Shown here: positions 47,427 to 57,138 of the stretch, one piece after another
How the letters are laid out: the number at the start of each line of letters is the position of its first letter
How positions within the stretch are numbered: position 1 is the first letter of the stretch
Source: Albidovulum inexpectatum
GTDB lineage: Bacteria > Pseudomonadota > Alphaproteobacteria > Rhodobacterales > Rhodobacteraceae
Direction of reading: 5' to 3'
DNA: 64,000 nucleotides
Assembly: GCF_002927635.1 (NCBI RefSeq)
Contig: NZ_PRDS01000004.1
Coordinates: 124,001 to 188,000 of the forward strand
Notes under the pieces: generated by a model
The model's database searches: none
What the model was told of the DNA's origin: nothing
What the model saw: only the letters and a program-made list of their open reading frames with translations
Position numbers and translations under genes: made by a program

Positions 47427-48797
47427 ATGTTGCACAATGACGCGCTGGACCGGTGGGACCGCGAAAGCTTCATGCATCCATCGACCCATCTGGGCCAGTT
47501 TGCCCGGGGCGAGATGCCCAGCCGCGTGATCCGCACGGGCAAGGGGGTGCGCATCACCGATCGCGACGGCAACAGCCTGCTGGACGCCTTTGCCGGGCTC
47601 TACTGCGTCAATGTCGGCTATGGCCGGACCGAGATCGCCGAGGCGATCGCCGCGCAGGCGCGTGAGCTTGCCTATTACCATGCCTATGTCGGCCACGGGA
47701 CCGAAGCCTCGATCACGCTGGCGCACATGGTGATCGAACGCGCGCCGCGCGGCATGGCGCGGGTCTATTTCGGCCTGGGCGGGTCGGATGCGAATGTCAC
47801 CAATGTCAAGCTGGCCTGGTATTACAACAACGTGCTGGGCCGGCCCGAGAAGAAGAAGATCATCGCCCGCTGGCGGGGCTATCACGGCTCGGGGCTGGTG
47901 TCGGGCTCGATGACGGGGCTGAAGCTGTTCCACGACCAGTTCGACCTGCCGCTGGACCGCTTCCTGCACACGCAGGCGCCCTGTTACTTCCGCCGCGCCG
48001 ATCCGGGCCAGAGCGAAGAGGAATTCGTCGATCACTGCGTGGCCGAGCTCGAGGCGCTGATCGCGCGCGAAGGCCCCGAGACGATCGCGGCCTTCATCGG
48101 CGAACCCGCGCTCGGCACGGGCGGGCTGGTGCCGCCGCCGCGCGGCTATTGGCCACGCATCCAGGAGGTGCTGGACCGGCATGACATCCTGCTGATCGCC
48201 GACGAGGTCGTGACGGGCTTTGGCCGGCTGGGCGCGATGTTCGGGTCCGACCTTTACGGCATGCGGCCCGACCTGATCACGATCGCCAAGGGGCTGACCT
48301 CGGCCTATGCGCCGCTGTCGGGCTCGATCGTGGGCGAACGGGTCTGGAAGGTCCTGGTCGAAGGCACCGACCGGTTCGGCCCCTTCGGCCATGGCTGGAC
48401 CTATTCGGCCCATCCGCTGGGCGCGGCCGCCGGGGTCGCCAATCTGAAGCTGATCGACCAGCTGGGGCTGGTCGAGAATGCGCGCGAAGTGGGGGCCTAT
48501 CTGCTGGATGGCCTGCGCGCGGCGCTTGGCGATCATCCGAATGTGGGCGATGTGCGCGGGCAGGGGTTGCTCTGTGCCGTGGAATTCGTCGAGGACCGCG
48601 CCGAACGGCGCTTCTTTGCCCCCGAGGGCGCCGTGGCCGCGCGCGTCAATGCCGCGCTGCTGCGTAGGGGCGTGATCGCGCGCGCCATGCCGCAGGGCGA
48701 TATCATCGGGCTTGCGCCGCCGCTGGTGCTGACCCGGGACGAGGCCGACGAGATCGTCACCGGGCTGCACGCGGCCGTGCGCGAGGTTCTGGGCTGA
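47427..48797 (+). CDS. Class III (omega) aminotransferase, amine/diamine:pyruvate type
   Basis: This 456-residue PLP enzyme carries the class III signature [15 protein letters not shown] and the Schiff-base Lys288 in TIAKGLTS. It closely resembles the SpuC-like putrescine/amine:pyruvate transaminases common in Rhodobacterales. In ectoine breakdown the transaminase step acts on 2,4-diaminobutyrate, so it could be the next enzyme after the M24 and M20 proteins. AGCGGAGG precedes the ATG at 47427. The upstream in-frame extension overlaps the promoter and is rejected. Confidence 0.85.
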   Translation: MLHNDALDRWDRESFMHPSTHLGQFARGEMPSRVIRTGKGVRITDRDGNSLLDAFAGLYCVNVGYGRTEIAEAIAAQARELAYYHAYVGHGTEASITLAHMVIERAPRGMARVYFGLGGSDANVTNVKLAWYYNNVLGRPEKKKIIARWRGYHGSGLVSGSMTGLKLFHDQFDLPLDRFLHTQAPCYFRRADPGQSEEEFVDHCVAELEALIAREGPETIAAFIGEPALGTGGLVPPPRGYWPRIQEVLDRHDILLIADEVVTGFGRLGAMFGSDLYGMRPDLITIAKGLTSAYAPLSGSIVGERVWKVLVEGTDRFGPFGHGWTYSAHPLGAAAGVANLKLIDQLGLVENAREVGAYLLDGLRAALGDHPNVGDVRGQGLLCAVEFVEDRAERRFFAPEGAVAARVNAALLRRGVIARAMPQGDIIGLAPPLVLTRDEADEIVTGLHAAVREVLG

Positions 48798-49066
48798 ACC
48801 CCGCCGGCGCGGATGCCCCCCCGCATTGACGCGGAAGCGATGCGGGCCCGCGCCCAGCCGTCGGCGCAGGCAGGGCGGGGGGTAGAGGCGGGCCGGCCGC
48901 GCCGTCGCCTGGGCTGCGGATCGAAAAGCGGGATGGCCAGCCTGCCCGCTGCGGCTTGCCCCCGCTGCGGCTGGCTTCTTGTCACAAAACTTTTGTCGAA
49001 TGGTCAAAAATCCGTTTACCATCCTGTCTAGGAGGTCGCTGAACACAGCCACAGGGGGGACCCCAG

Positions 49067-50017
49067 ATGAAGACGCTTTCGATACTTGCCGCCGCCGCAC
49101 TTGCCATCATGACCCTGCCGGCACAGGCGGAATTCCGGCTTGATCCAAGGTTCAGCGACAAGGACGGCGACCTGGTCGCCGACATTCCCGAAGATCCGGC
49201 CCAGCAGATCGACCCGGACACGCTGATCTTTGCCTATACGCCGGTCGAGGACCCGGCGGTCTATGCCGAGGTCTGGCAGGGCTTCCTGGACCACATGGCC
49301 GAGGTGACGGGCAAGAAGGTACAATTCTTCCCGGTCCAGTCGAACGCCGCCCAGATCGAGGCGATGCGGGCGGGCCGCCTGCATGTGGCGGGCTTCAACA
49401 CCGGCTCGAACCCGCTGGCGGTGGCCTGCGCGGGCTTCCGGCCCTTTGCCATGATGGCCGCGGCCGATGGCAGCTTTGGCTACGAAATGGAGATCATCAC
49501 CTATCCCGGATCGGGCATCGAGAAGGTCGAGGACATCAAGGGCAAGCAGCTGGCCTTCACCTCCGAGACCTCGAATTCGGGCTTCAAGGCGCCCTCGGCG
49601 ATCCTGAAGGCCGATTACGGCATGGAGCCGGGCCGCGACTTCGAGCCGGTCTTCTCGGGCAAGCATGACAACTCGATCCTGGGCGTGGCCAATCGGGATT
49701 ACCCGGCCGCGGCGATCGCCAATTCAGTCAAGGCGCGGATGATCGAACGCGGCGTGATCACGCCCGACCAGATCGTCACGATCTACACGTCGCAGACCTT
49801 CCCCACCACGGGCTATGGCGTGGTCTACAACCTCAAGCCCGAGCTGCAGGAAAAGATCAGGGAGGCGTTCTTCAGCTTCGACTGGGAAGGCACCAAGCTG
49901 CAGGAGGAATTCTCGAAGAGCGGCGAGGCGCAGTTCATCCCCATCACCTTCAAGGACGACTGGGCGGTGATCCGCAAGATCGACGAAGCCAACGGCGTCG
50001 AATACAACTGCAACTGA
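49067..50017 (+). CDS. phnD: Phosphonate-type ABC transporter substrate-binding protein PhnD
   Basis: This 316-residue binding protein has a signal peptide (residues 1-22) and the PhnD blocks [39 protein letters not shown] and [15 protein letters not shown], the last supplying the oxyanion-binding loop. The first of four genes in phnDCEE. Ligand could be a phosphonate, phosphite or related compound; the C-P lyase genes are not in the window. An approximate set of GTCA repeats about 65-85 bp upstream is not good enough to call a Pho box. Confidence 0.9.
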   Translation: MKTLSILAAAALAIMTLPAQAEFRLDPRFSDKDGDLVADIPEDPAQQIDPDTLIFAYTPVEDPAVYAEVWQGFLDHMAEVTGKKVQFFPVQSNAAQIEAMRAGRLHVAGFNTGSNPLAVACAGFRPFAMMAAADGSFGYEMEIITYPGSGIEKVEDIKGKQLAFTSETSNSGFKAPSAILKADYGMEPGRDFEPVFSGKHDNSILGVANRDYPAAAIANSVKARMIERGVITPDQIVTIYTSQTFPTTGYGVVYNLKPELQEKIREAFFSFDWEGTKLQEEFSKSGEAQFIPITFKDDWAVIRKIDEANGVEYNCN

Positions 50018-50039
50018 GCAGGCCACCGACAGACCAGTC

Positions 50040-50063
50040 GCGGGCGGCCCACGGGTGGCCCGC
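50040..50063 (+). terminator. Inverted repeat between phnD and phnC
   Basis: GCGGGC and GCCCGC form a 6-bp stem with further pairing possible inside the 12-base loop, directly before the phnC ribosome site. An attenuator role is inferred. Confidence 0.4.
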
Positions 50064-50082
50064 ATCTTCCACGGGAGGGGTG

Positions 50083-50904
50083 ATGCTCAGGATCGAACAC
50101 CTGTCCAAGACCTATCGCACCGGCGACACCGCGCTTTCGGACGTGTCGCTGGAAGTGCCCAAGGGCCAGATCCTTGGCCTGATCGGCCCGTCCGGGGCGG
50201 GCAAGTCAACCCTGATCCGTTGCATCAACCGGCTGGTCGAGCCAAGCGCGGGCGCGGTCTGGCTGGGCGATGTCAACCTGGTCACGCTGGGCAAGGCCGA
50301 GCTGCGCCGCCAACGTCGCCGGATCGGCATGATCTTTCAGGAATATGCCCTGGTCGAGCGCCTGACGGTGATGGAAAACGTCCTGTCGGGGCGGCTGGGC
50401 TACGTGTCCTTCTGGCGCAGTTTCACGCGTCGTTTCCCGCCGCAGGACATCCAGCGCGCCTTTGCGCTGCTCGACAGGGTGGGGCTGCTGGACCATGCCG
50501 ACAAGCGGGCCGATGCGCTGTCCGGCGGCCAGCGCCAGAGGGTGGGCATCGCGCGGGCCCTGGCGCAGGACCCCGAGCTGTTGCTGGTCGATGAGCCAAC
50601 CGCCAGCCTGGACCCCAAGACCAGCCGCCAGATCATGCGGCTGCTGACCGAGATCTGCGCCGAGCGCGGCCTGCCCGCCATCGTCAACATCCACGACGTG
50701 CCGCTGGCCCAGCAATTCATGCAGCGGATCGTCGGGCTGCGCGCGGGGCGCATCGTCTTTGACGGGCCGCCCGAGGCGCTGACCCACGAAGTGCTGACCC
50801 GCATCTATGGCGAGGAGGACTGGAACGCCATGAAGCGCGGCGACGAGGAACAGGCCCGCGCCGAGGCCGAGGCGCGCGAACGCATGGAGGCGCTGGCGCA
50901 ATGA
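50083..50904 (+). CDS. phnC: Phosphonate-type ABC transporter ATPase PhnC
   Basis: This 273-residue ATPase has Walker [10 protein letters not shown], signature LSGGQRQR, Walker [14 protein letters not shown] and the PhnC-like insertion [21 protein letters not shown] precedes the ATG at 50083; a GTG one codon earlier is also in frame. The C-terminal 20 residues form a charged Glu/Arg helix. The stop overlaps phnE1. Confidence 0.92.
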   Translation: MLRIEHLSKTYRTGDTALSDVSLEVPKGQILGLIGPSGAGKSTLIRCINRLVEPSAGAVWLGDVNLVTLGKAELRRQRRRIGMIFQEYALVERLTVMENVLSGRLGYVSFWRSFTRRFPPQDIQRAFALLDRVGLLDHADKRADALSGGQRQRVGIARALAQDPELLLVDEPTASLDPKTSRQIMRLLTEICAERGLPAIVNIHDVPLAQQFMQRIVGLRAGRIVFDGPPEALTHEVLTRIYGEEDWNAMKRGDEEQARAEAEARERMEALAQ

Positions 50905-51707
50905 GCCCGATTGCCTATCCCACATCGTGGCGTCGCCCGCCGCAGATCATCCGCGACCGCCGTTGGCGCATCGCGGTGCAGCTGGGCATCCTTGTCTATC
51001 TGGCATTGGCGGTCTCGACCGTCGAGGTGAACTGGGCGCGGGTCTATGAAGGTCTGGATCGCGGCTGGAACTTCGTTCTGGGCTTCCTGCGGCCCGATTT
51101 CACCAGCCGCTGGACGGACATCGCCAAGGGCCTGACCGAAAGCCTGACGATGACGCTGACCTCGACCGTGGTCGGGGTGGCGATCTCGCTCCCGATCGGG
51201 ATCGGCGCGGCGCGCAACCTTGCGCCCCGCCCGGTCTATTACCTGTGCCGGGGCATCATCGCGGTCAGCCGCGCGCTGCAGGAGGTCATCGTGGCGATCT
51301 TCCTGGTCGCCATGTTCGGTTTCGGGCCATTCGCGGGCTTCCTGACGCTGAGCTTTGCCACGATCGGCTTTCTGTCCAAGCTTTTGGCCGAGGATATCGA
51401 GGATATCGACGCCGGCCAGGTCGAGGCGATCCGGGCCACCGGCGCCAGCTGGGCGCAGGTCGTCAACTATGCCGTCCAGCCGCAGGTCATGCCGCGGCTG
51501 ATCGGGTTGTCGCTGTATCGGCTGGACATCAATTTTCGCGAAAGCGCGGTCATCGGCATCGTCGGCGCGGGCGGCATCGGGGCCACGCTGAACACCGCGA
51601 TCGACCGTTATGAATACGACAGCGCCGGGGCGATCCTGTTGATCATCATCGCCATCGTCATGGTGGCGGAATACGGCTCCAGCCATCTGCGGAAATACCT
51701 GCAATGA
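50901..51707 (+). CDS. phnE: Phosphonate-type ABC transporter permease PhnE (first)
   Basis: This 268-residue permease has six predicted helices and the EAA-like loop [21 protein letters not shown] followed by [18 protein letters not shown]. It pairs with the second PhnE. ATGA overlaps connect it to phnC and to the next permease. Confidence 0.9.
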   Translation: MSPIAYPTSWRRPPQIIRDRRWRIAVQLGILVYLALAVSTVEVNWARVYEGLDRGWNFVLGFLRPDFTSRWTDIAKGLTESLTMTLTSTVVGVAISLPIGIGAARNLAPRPVYYLCRGIIAVSRALQEVIVAIFLVAMFGFGPFAGFLTLSFATIGFLSKLLAEDIEDIDAGQVEAIRATGASWAQVVNYAVQPQVMPRLIGLSLYRLDINFRESAVIGIVGAGGIGATLNTAIDRYEYDSAGAILLIIIAIVMVAEYGSSHLRKYLQ

Positions 51708-52516
51708 CCGAGATTTCGCATCACAGCCAGGTCTGGTCCCATCGCACGCCCCGCACGCGCCTGTTCATGTGGGTCGGCTGGCTGGCGCTGGTGGCGCTGT
51801 TCGTCTGGTGCTGGCAGATCATGACACGCGACACGATCTGGTTCTTCGTCGCCGACGCGCCACGACAGGCGGCCGACATCGCGGGACGGATGGTGCCGCC
51901 GCGATGGTCCTATCTGGGCGAGCTGTGGCTGCCCCTGTGGGACACGATCAACATCGCCACGCTGGGCACGATCGGCGGCGTCATCATGGCCGTGCCGGTG
52001 GCCTTCCTGGCCGCGCGCAACACCACGCCCTCGGCCCGCTTCCTGCGCCCCGTCGCGCTGTTCGTCATCGTGGCCTCGCGCTCGATCAACTCGTTGATCT
52101 GGGCGCTGCTCCTGGTGGCGATCATCGGGCCGGGGCTGCTGGCCGGAATCGTGGCGATCGCCCTGCGTTCGATCGGCTTCGTGGGCAAATTGCTGTACGA
52201 GGCGATCGAGGAAACCGACCAGAGCCAGATCGAGGCCATCGAGGCCACCGGCGCCAGCCCCGCGCAGGTGCTGAACTACGGCATCGTGCCGCAGATCATG
52301 CCCGCCTTCTGGGGTATCACGGTGTTCCGTTGGGACATCAACATCCGCGAAAGCACGATCCTCGGTCTGGTCGGCGCGGGCGGCATCGGGCTGAAGCTGC
52401 AGGCCTCGCTGAACGTGCTGGCCTGGAGCCAGGTCACCGTGATCCTCTTGCTGATCCTTGCCACGGTGGTGATCAGCGAATGGGTCTCGGCCCGGATGCG
52501 CCACGCGATCATCTGA
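51704..52516 (+). CDS. phnE: Phosphonate-type ABC transporter permease PhnE (second)
   Basis: This 270-residue permease has the loop SQIEAIEATGASPAQVLNYGI and RESTILGLVGAGGIGLKL, paralogous to the first PhnE at the same place. It ends the phnDCEE operon. The next 1.1 kb contains decayed genes, so anything that once followed in this operon may have been lost. Confidence 0.9.
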   Translation: MTEISHHSQVWSHRTPRTRLFMWVGWLALVALFVWCWQIMTRDTIWFFVADAPRQAADIAGRMVPPRWSYLGELWLPLWDTINIATLGTIGGVIMAVPVAFLAARNTTPSARFLRPVALFVIVASRSINSLIWALLLVAIIGPGLLAGIVAIALRSIGFVGKLLYEAIEETDQSQIEAIEATGASPAQVLNYGIVPQIMPAFWGITVFRWDINIRESTILGLVGAGGIGLKLQASLNVLAWSQVTVILLLILATVVISEWVSARMRHAII

Positions 52517-52608
52517 ACAGGATTGGCGGCACCCAGCCGCCAGGCGGGGGCACCCATGCGCGGGTCCGGTCAGTACCACATGTCTTCGGCCAGTCAGCTG
52601 GCCGTTTG

Positions 52609-53297
52609 TCAGGCCGCTGGCTCGAACAGGTCGGCGATGAACGCGATCTCGCCGCGGACGCCCGGTTGTCTGTGATGGACATGGCCGCGCTTGATGGTGC
52701 GGATCGTCTCTATCCCGCTCAGAGTGGCTTTGCCGGTTCGCAAGGACCGGAGGCTCTGCCGATATCCGAGGAGACGCTTCATCGCCGCGTCATCGCTTGC
52801 GATCAGGTTGTTTCGCCATGCCGGTCGATGTGCCGAATGCCGTCGCAGTGCGGATCATACCGGTGGTTGATGTCGCGGAATACAGGCCGACAGGCGTGGT
52901 CTTGGTCTGTGATGATCGTCACCGGCCGGTGGAGCTGCACAGGCTCGATTGCCTTGTTGAGAAGGGCTTGACAGCCTTGGCATCCCGCCGCGCCATCTGA
53001 CGAAAATCAGGCATCTGACCGTTCGCATCCATCGCCCGCCAGAGGTACCGCCACCTGCCGCCGCCGCGGAGTCGGGTTTCGCCCACGTGCCAATCGACGC
53101 TTGCGGGGCGAAGATGCAGGTTGCCGGGCTTCGTCAATTCAGGGCCGAATTTCCGGACCCAGCGATAGACTGTCGATTGATCAACCGTCACGCCGCGCGC
53201 GGCAAGCAAATCAATGCATCTTGGTCAGACAGCGGACCGCGCAAAGGATGATGCCACTCGGGAAGCGGTGCTGCTTGAAACGGGATCGACGCGGCAT
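52609..53297 (-). pseudogene. Degenerate IS6-family transposase
   Basis: Fragments in shifted frames reconstruct an IS6-type DDE transposase. N terminus SRFKQHRFPSGIILCAVR; middle VDQSTVYRWVRKFGPELTK, ASVDWHVGETRLRGGGRWRY and MDANGQMPDFRQMARRDAKA; C terminus MKRLLGYRQSLRSLRT, then LSGIETIRTIKRGHV and LFEPAA. A segment after CAVR is lost and there are frame shifts and a stop. I could not find terminal inverted repeats. It is a dead remnant of about 690 bp. Confidence 0.8.
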
Positions 53298-53352
53298 GCT
53301 GAACATCAAAAGCCTGAAGTTGGCGGAAGCCCGGGATTGAAGTAACAGTCCC

Positions 53353-53511
53353 GAGACGACCGAAACCGGCGCCTTGCTTGGGGTTTACCGCCATGTCGGC
53401 ACCAAAGCCAAGATCGGCATCGGTTACGAATGGGGCCGCGTGTCGGATGACCTGGCCGATATCGACTATGACGGGCAGGGGGTCTTCCTGAACCTTGTGG
53501 CAAAGTTCTGA
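53353..53511 (+). pseudogene. C-terminal remnant of an outer-membrane beta-barrel protein
   Basis: About 52 codons read as two or three barrel strands ending in the outer-membrane signature Phe: LLGVYRHVGTKAKIGIGYEW, then GVFLNLVAKF and a stop. No start or upstream domain exists; the frame begins where the transposase remnant ends. The parent gene was probably truncated by the insertion. Confidence 0.6.
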
Positions 53512-53643
53512 TGCTGGCAAGAGCGCGGCCCGGAGCGAGCGGTGCCGTCGGGCAAACGGGCTGGCGGTGCAAGGCACCTGCGGGGCAGGGCAAGAGCCCG
53601 GGCAGGCCTCAAGGTTGCGCAGACGTGTCGGGCGGCGGGTCGC

Positions 53644-54651
53644 TTAACGCTGCGGGGCCCCCGTTGTTGCGCGCGTCACCAGGCGGGCCGAGACCTCGGC
53701 AACGACGGGCGGCATCTGCGGATCGGCGATCCTGTCCAGCAGCGTCTGCGCCAGTTTCTGGCCCAGCTTGTAGGGTGCCACGCTCAGCGTGGTCAGCGGC
53801 GGGATAACCAGCGCGGCCTCCTCGGTATCGTCAAAGCCGATGACGGACACTTCGCGGCTCGGCTGGATTCCCATACGCACGAGCGCCAGGCACGCCCCGA
53901 TCGCCACCATGTCGCCGTTGCACACGACCGCCGTCACCTGCGGGTGATCGCGCATCAGTGCCTGCATCTGGACAAGGCCCGCCTGCTTGGTATCGTCGCT
54001 GTCCCAGATGATCGGTGCCGCCAGACCACGTTCGGCCATCTGGCGGCGGTAGCCCGCAATCCGATCGCGCCGCACCGGTCCCATGCCCTGACCGCCCAGA
54101 TAGGCGATGTCCTTGTGCCCAAGATCGGCGAGGTGATCGACGGCCGTCTGCAGGGCCTCGGCATTTCGGATCCCGACATGGTCGAGATTCTGCCCGGGAT
54201 TGCGCAGGAAGGTGACCGTCGGAATTCCGTGAGCGCGCAACAGTTCGAAGGCTTCGTCCGGTGTATCGAGTGCGGGAACCCACAGCACGCCGCCACGACC
54301 GTGCCGGATGAAGGCCTGTAGCTGGCGATCCTGTCGTGCCACGTCGTCGCGCATGTCGAAGATCGAGACGAGGTAGTTCTGCCGTTCCAGCAGATCGACG
54401 GCGCCGCTGACGACTTCGGCATTGAAGGGGTTGTGCAGCTGGTTGATGACGAACCCGATTTCGCGGTTGTCGCCCGACCGCATCGCCGCGGCGCGAAGGT
54501 CGGGGACATAACGGATCTCACGCGCCACGCGCGCCACCTTCTCACGTGTCGCCCGGGAAATTCGGCCGGTGCCACGCAGCGCCTGACTGGCGGTGGCGAT
54601 CGATACGCCGGCATTGCGGGCCACGTCGGCCAGGGTAGGGCGTTCCGTCAT
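53644..54651 (-). CDS. LacI-family regulator of the putative mannosylglycerate operon
   Basis: This 335-residue repressor has the N-terminal helix-turn-helix PTLADVARNAGVSIATASQA and a LacI effector domain (GFVINQLHNPFNAEVVSGAV, and VIGFDDTEEAALVIPPLTT). It is divergent from the sugar ABC/GH63/kinase operon across a 288-bp gap that carries an 18-bp near-perfect palindrome. The inducer is presumably the imported glycoside or a product of it. The start ATG at 54651 is preferred over a TTG two codons earlier. Confidence 0.88.
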   Translation of the reverse strand: MTERPTLADVARNAGVSIATASQALRGTGRISRATREKVARVAREIRYVPDLRAAAMRSGDNREIGFVINQLHNPFNAEVVSGAVDLLERQNYLVSIFDMRDDVARQDRQLQAFIRHGRGGVLWVPALDTPDEAFELLRAHGIPTVTFLRNPGQNLDHVGIRNAEALQTAVDHLADLGHKDIAYLGGQGMGPVRRDRIAGYRRQMAERGLAAPIIWDSDDTKQAGLVQMQALMRDHPQVTAVVCNGDMVAIGACLALVRMGIQPSREVSVIGFDDTEEAALVIPPLTTLSVAPYKLGQKLAQTLLDRIADPQMPPVVAEVSARLVTRATTGAPQR

Positions 54652-54780
54652 GTGCAATTCAGCTTAATCGATTTTGCACGAAATGAACGACTTTCATCCC
54701 CGGAAAGCAAGACATTTCGCGGCTACGCGTCATGGGGGCCAAATCTTTTGCAGGATGCATCCGGAAAATTGCTTGACGGT

Positions 54781-54798
54781 TGATATAACGTTGTATCA
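54781..54798. promoter_or_regulatory. LacI-type operator upstream of the glycoside ABC operon
   Basis: TGATATAACGTTGTATCA is an 18-bp inverted repeat centred on CG with a single non-complementary pair. A TTGACG (54774-54779) abuts it and could be the -35 box. A second, shorter palindrome AATCGATT (54666-54673) lies close to the regulator start. Layout fits a repressor controlling the divergent operon and itself. Confidence 0.7.
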
Positions 54799-54939
54799 CA
54801 CTTTCGTCACGACGCCCCGAATTTCGGATCGATGGGGGATCGACAGGCCTGGATGACTGGCCCGGGCGTCCGCGCCCGATGGTGCGCGAAAATGCACGGC
54901 CGGGATGCCCCGGCATGTTGAACGAAAGGGAGGAAAGAG

Positions 54940-56208
54940 ATGTCATTTCGTTGCCATGTCGCGGGGGTGGTGTCTGCCGTCGCGATCGGCTTGTCAGCGA
55001 CAGGCGCACAGGCCGACATCCTGTTCTGGTCAACCCAGGCCAAACCGGTGGAAGAAGCCCAGGCCATGCGCGAGCAGGTCTTGTCGGGCTTTTCAGGCGG
55101 GGTGGACTATCAGCCGAATGACGGTGGCCCGTGGCTGACCCGCCTGAAGGCCGAACTGGAATCGGGCACCGGGACGATTGGCGTGCTGGGCGCGCTGCAC
55201 GGCGATTTCGCCGCGCTCGATCCCGACGACCTGATCGATCTGGACGATCTGGGCGTCAAGGCGGCCTCGGAAACGTTCAACACTCTCGCCCGGCTTGGCA
55301 CGGATCACATGCAGTATGTGCCATGGATGCAGGCCAGCTATATCATGGCAGCCAACAGGAAGGCGCTGGAATACCTGCCCGAGGGCGCGGATATCAACGC
55401 CTTGACCTACGACCAGCTGATCGAATGGGCCGCCAATGTCCATGAGGCCACGGGAGAACCGAAATTCGGCTTCCCCGCCGGTCCGAAGGGGCTGAAGCAT
55501 CGCTTCTTCCAGGGTTACTTGTATCCATCCTTCACGAATGGCGTCGTGCGCACTTTCGCCTCGGACGATGCCGTTGTCGCGTGGGAAAAGATGCGCGAAC
55601 TGTGGTCGCACACGAACCCCGCCTCGACGAATTTCTCGTTCATGCAGGAACAGCTGCTGAGTGGGGATGCGTGGATCGTCTTCGACCATACGTCGCGCCT
55701 GGCACAGGCGTTCAATGAGCGGCCCGACGAATTCGTGGCCTTCCCGGCGCCTGCCGGACCCAAGGGTCGCGGCTTCATGCCGGTGCTGGCCGGACTTGCG
55801 ATTCCGCGCACGGCGCCCGATGTCGAGGCCTCGAAAGAGCTGGTCCGCTACATGATGCGGCCCGAAACGCAGATCGCGACCCTGCGGGCGACGAACTTCT
55901 TCCCCGTTGTCGATGTCGATCTGCCCGACGATCTGCCTCCGGCGGTCAAGGCGGCCGGCGATGCGATCGCCCGGATGAGCGCGGCCCCCGACGCCAATCC
56001 CGGGCTTCTGCCGGCTGGCTTGGGCGACAAGGGCGGCGACTTCAACCGCGTTTTCGTGGATACGTTCGAACGTATCGTGCTTGCCGGCCAGGACATCCGT
56101 GCCGTTCTTGATGAGCAGAAGCAGCGCCTGGCCCAGATCATGCAGGAAACCGGTGCGCCATGCTGGGCGCCGGACGCCCCGTCCGAGGGTGCCTGCCCGG
56201 TCGAGTGA
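54940..56208 (+). CDS. Sugar ABC transporter substrate-binding protein (CUT1), putative mannosylglycerate binder
   Basis: This 422-residue periplasmic protein has a signal peptide (cleavage near residue 25, after GAQA). It belongs to the extracellular solute-binding family 1 (GDAWIVFDHTSRLAQAF and GGDFNRVFVDTFERIVLAG). Cys near the C terminus (GAPCW, GACPVE) could form a disulfide. GGGAGGAAAG precedes the ATG at 54940. Ligand is inferred from downstream enzymes to be a small anionic glycoside such as mannosylglycerate. Confidence 0.82.
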   Translation: MSFRCHVAGVVSAVAIGLSATGAQADILFWSTQAKPVEEAQAMREQVLSGFSGGVDYQPNDGGPWLTRLKAELESGTGTIGVLGALHGDFAALDPDDLIDLDDLGVKAASETFNTLARLGTDHMQYVPWMQASYIMAANRKALEYLPEGADINALTYDQLIEWAANVHEATGEPKFGFPAGPKGLKHRFFQGYLYPSFTNGVVRTFASDDAVVAWEKMRELWSHTNPASTNFSFMQEQLLSGDAWIVFDHTSRLAQAFNERPDEFVAFPAPAGPKGRGFMPVLAGLAIPRTAPDVEASKELVRYMMRPETQIATLRATNFFPVVDVDLPDDLPPAVKAAGDAIARMSAAPDANPGLLPAGLGDKGGDFNRVFVDTFERIVLAGQDIRAVLDEQKQRLAQIMQETGAPCWAPDAPSEGACPVE

Positions 56209-56219
56209 CCGACATCCCC

Positions 56220-56246
56220 GAACCGGGCGACCCTTTCGCCCGGTTC
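56220..56246 (+). terminator. Inverted repeat after the glycoside-binding protein gene
   Basis: GAACCGGGCG and CGCCCGGTTC form a perfect 10-bp stem with a 7-base loop, just before the first permease gene. Attenuation or message protection is inferred. Confidence 0.55.
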
Positions 56247-56256
56247 CCTTGCCAAC

Positions 56257-57138
56257 ATGACCGCACCAACGCGCAATCGGGGGACCGGTTCGATGAACGC
56301 GCGCCTGCTGCCCTATATATTGATCCTGCCTGTCACGTTGTTCCTGTGCCTGTTCTTCCTGTATCCCTTCGTTCTGGTTGCGGCGCAGGCATTCACCACG
56401 GGCGACGGCTTCTCGCTGGAGAATTTCCGCGAGGTCGTGGGCTACTGGAAGTTCCCGATCTCGCTGAAGAACACGTTGCTTCTGGCCGCAGCGGTGGTGC
56501 CGGTTCAACTCGCGCTGGCTCTTCTGATGGCCACGATGGTGAACAGGATGCGCCGGGGGCGCGACCTGGTCCTGTATATCTGGACGATTCCGTTGGGCAT
56601 TTCGGATCTTGCCGCCGGGATGATCTGGCTGGCGATCTTCGAACAGTCGGGCTTTCTGAACACGATTCTGGGCGCGGTTGGCGCCATCGACCGTCCGGTC
56701 AATTTCCTGAGCTACCAGCATATGGGTGTCGTGTTCCTGGCAATCGCACTGGCCGAGATCTGGCGCGCGACGGCGATCATGCTGGTCATCCTTGTCGCCG
56801 GGATCGGGCTGATCCCGAAGGAATACTACGAGGCCGCCGAGGTGTTCGGCGCGGGACCATGGCAACGGTTCCGTCGCATCACGCTGCCCCTGTTGCGCCC
56901 ATCGCTGCAGACCGCGCTGGTCTTGCGCGTGATCCTGGCCTTCGAGGTCTTCGCGGTCGTTGCGGCCCTTGGCGGCACGCTTTTCCCGGTGCTGATGAGC
57001 GAAACCTACGCCTATCAGTTCGACCTGCTTGACAGCGGCGCGGCCGCCGCAATGGCGCTGATCATCCTTGCAATCTCGATTGCCTCGACGCTGGTGATCC
57101 TGCGCGTGCTGCGGGTGCCAAAGGGAGCTTCGATATGA
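56257..57138 (+). CDS. Sugar ABC transporter permease (MalF/UgpA type)
   Basis: This 293-residue inner-membrane protein has six predicted helices and the EAA loop EYYEAAEVFGAGPWQRFRRITLP. The N terminus MTAPTRNRGTGSMNARLLPY leaves a second possible start (ATG 12 codons in). Overlaps the next permease by ATGA. It forms the pore with that protein. Confidence 0.88.
   Translation: MTAPTRNRGTGSMNARLLPYILILPVTLFLCLFFLYPFVLVAAQAFTTGDGFSLENFREVVGYWKFPISLKNTLLLAAAVVPVQLALALLMATMVNRMRRGRDLVLYIWTIPLGISDLAAGMIWLAIFEQSGFLNTILGAVGAIDRPVNFLSYQHMGVVFLAIALAEIWRATAIMLVILVAGIGLIPKEYYEAAEVFGAGPWQRFRRITLPLLRPSLQTALVLRVILAFEVFAVVAALGGTLFPVLMSETYAYQFDLLDSGAAAAMALIILAISIASTLVILRVLRVPKGASI

Noticed and set aside
48978-49012. 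Possible Pho box before phnD
   Set aside because: Three GTCA/GTCG-like repeats occur, but they are spaced 14 and 8 bp apart and not 11, and the flanking bases do not match.
55093-56865. Open frame of 590 codons on the minus strand
   Set aside because: It is antisense to the binding-protein and permease genes and shows no recognisable motif, signal or ribosome site.
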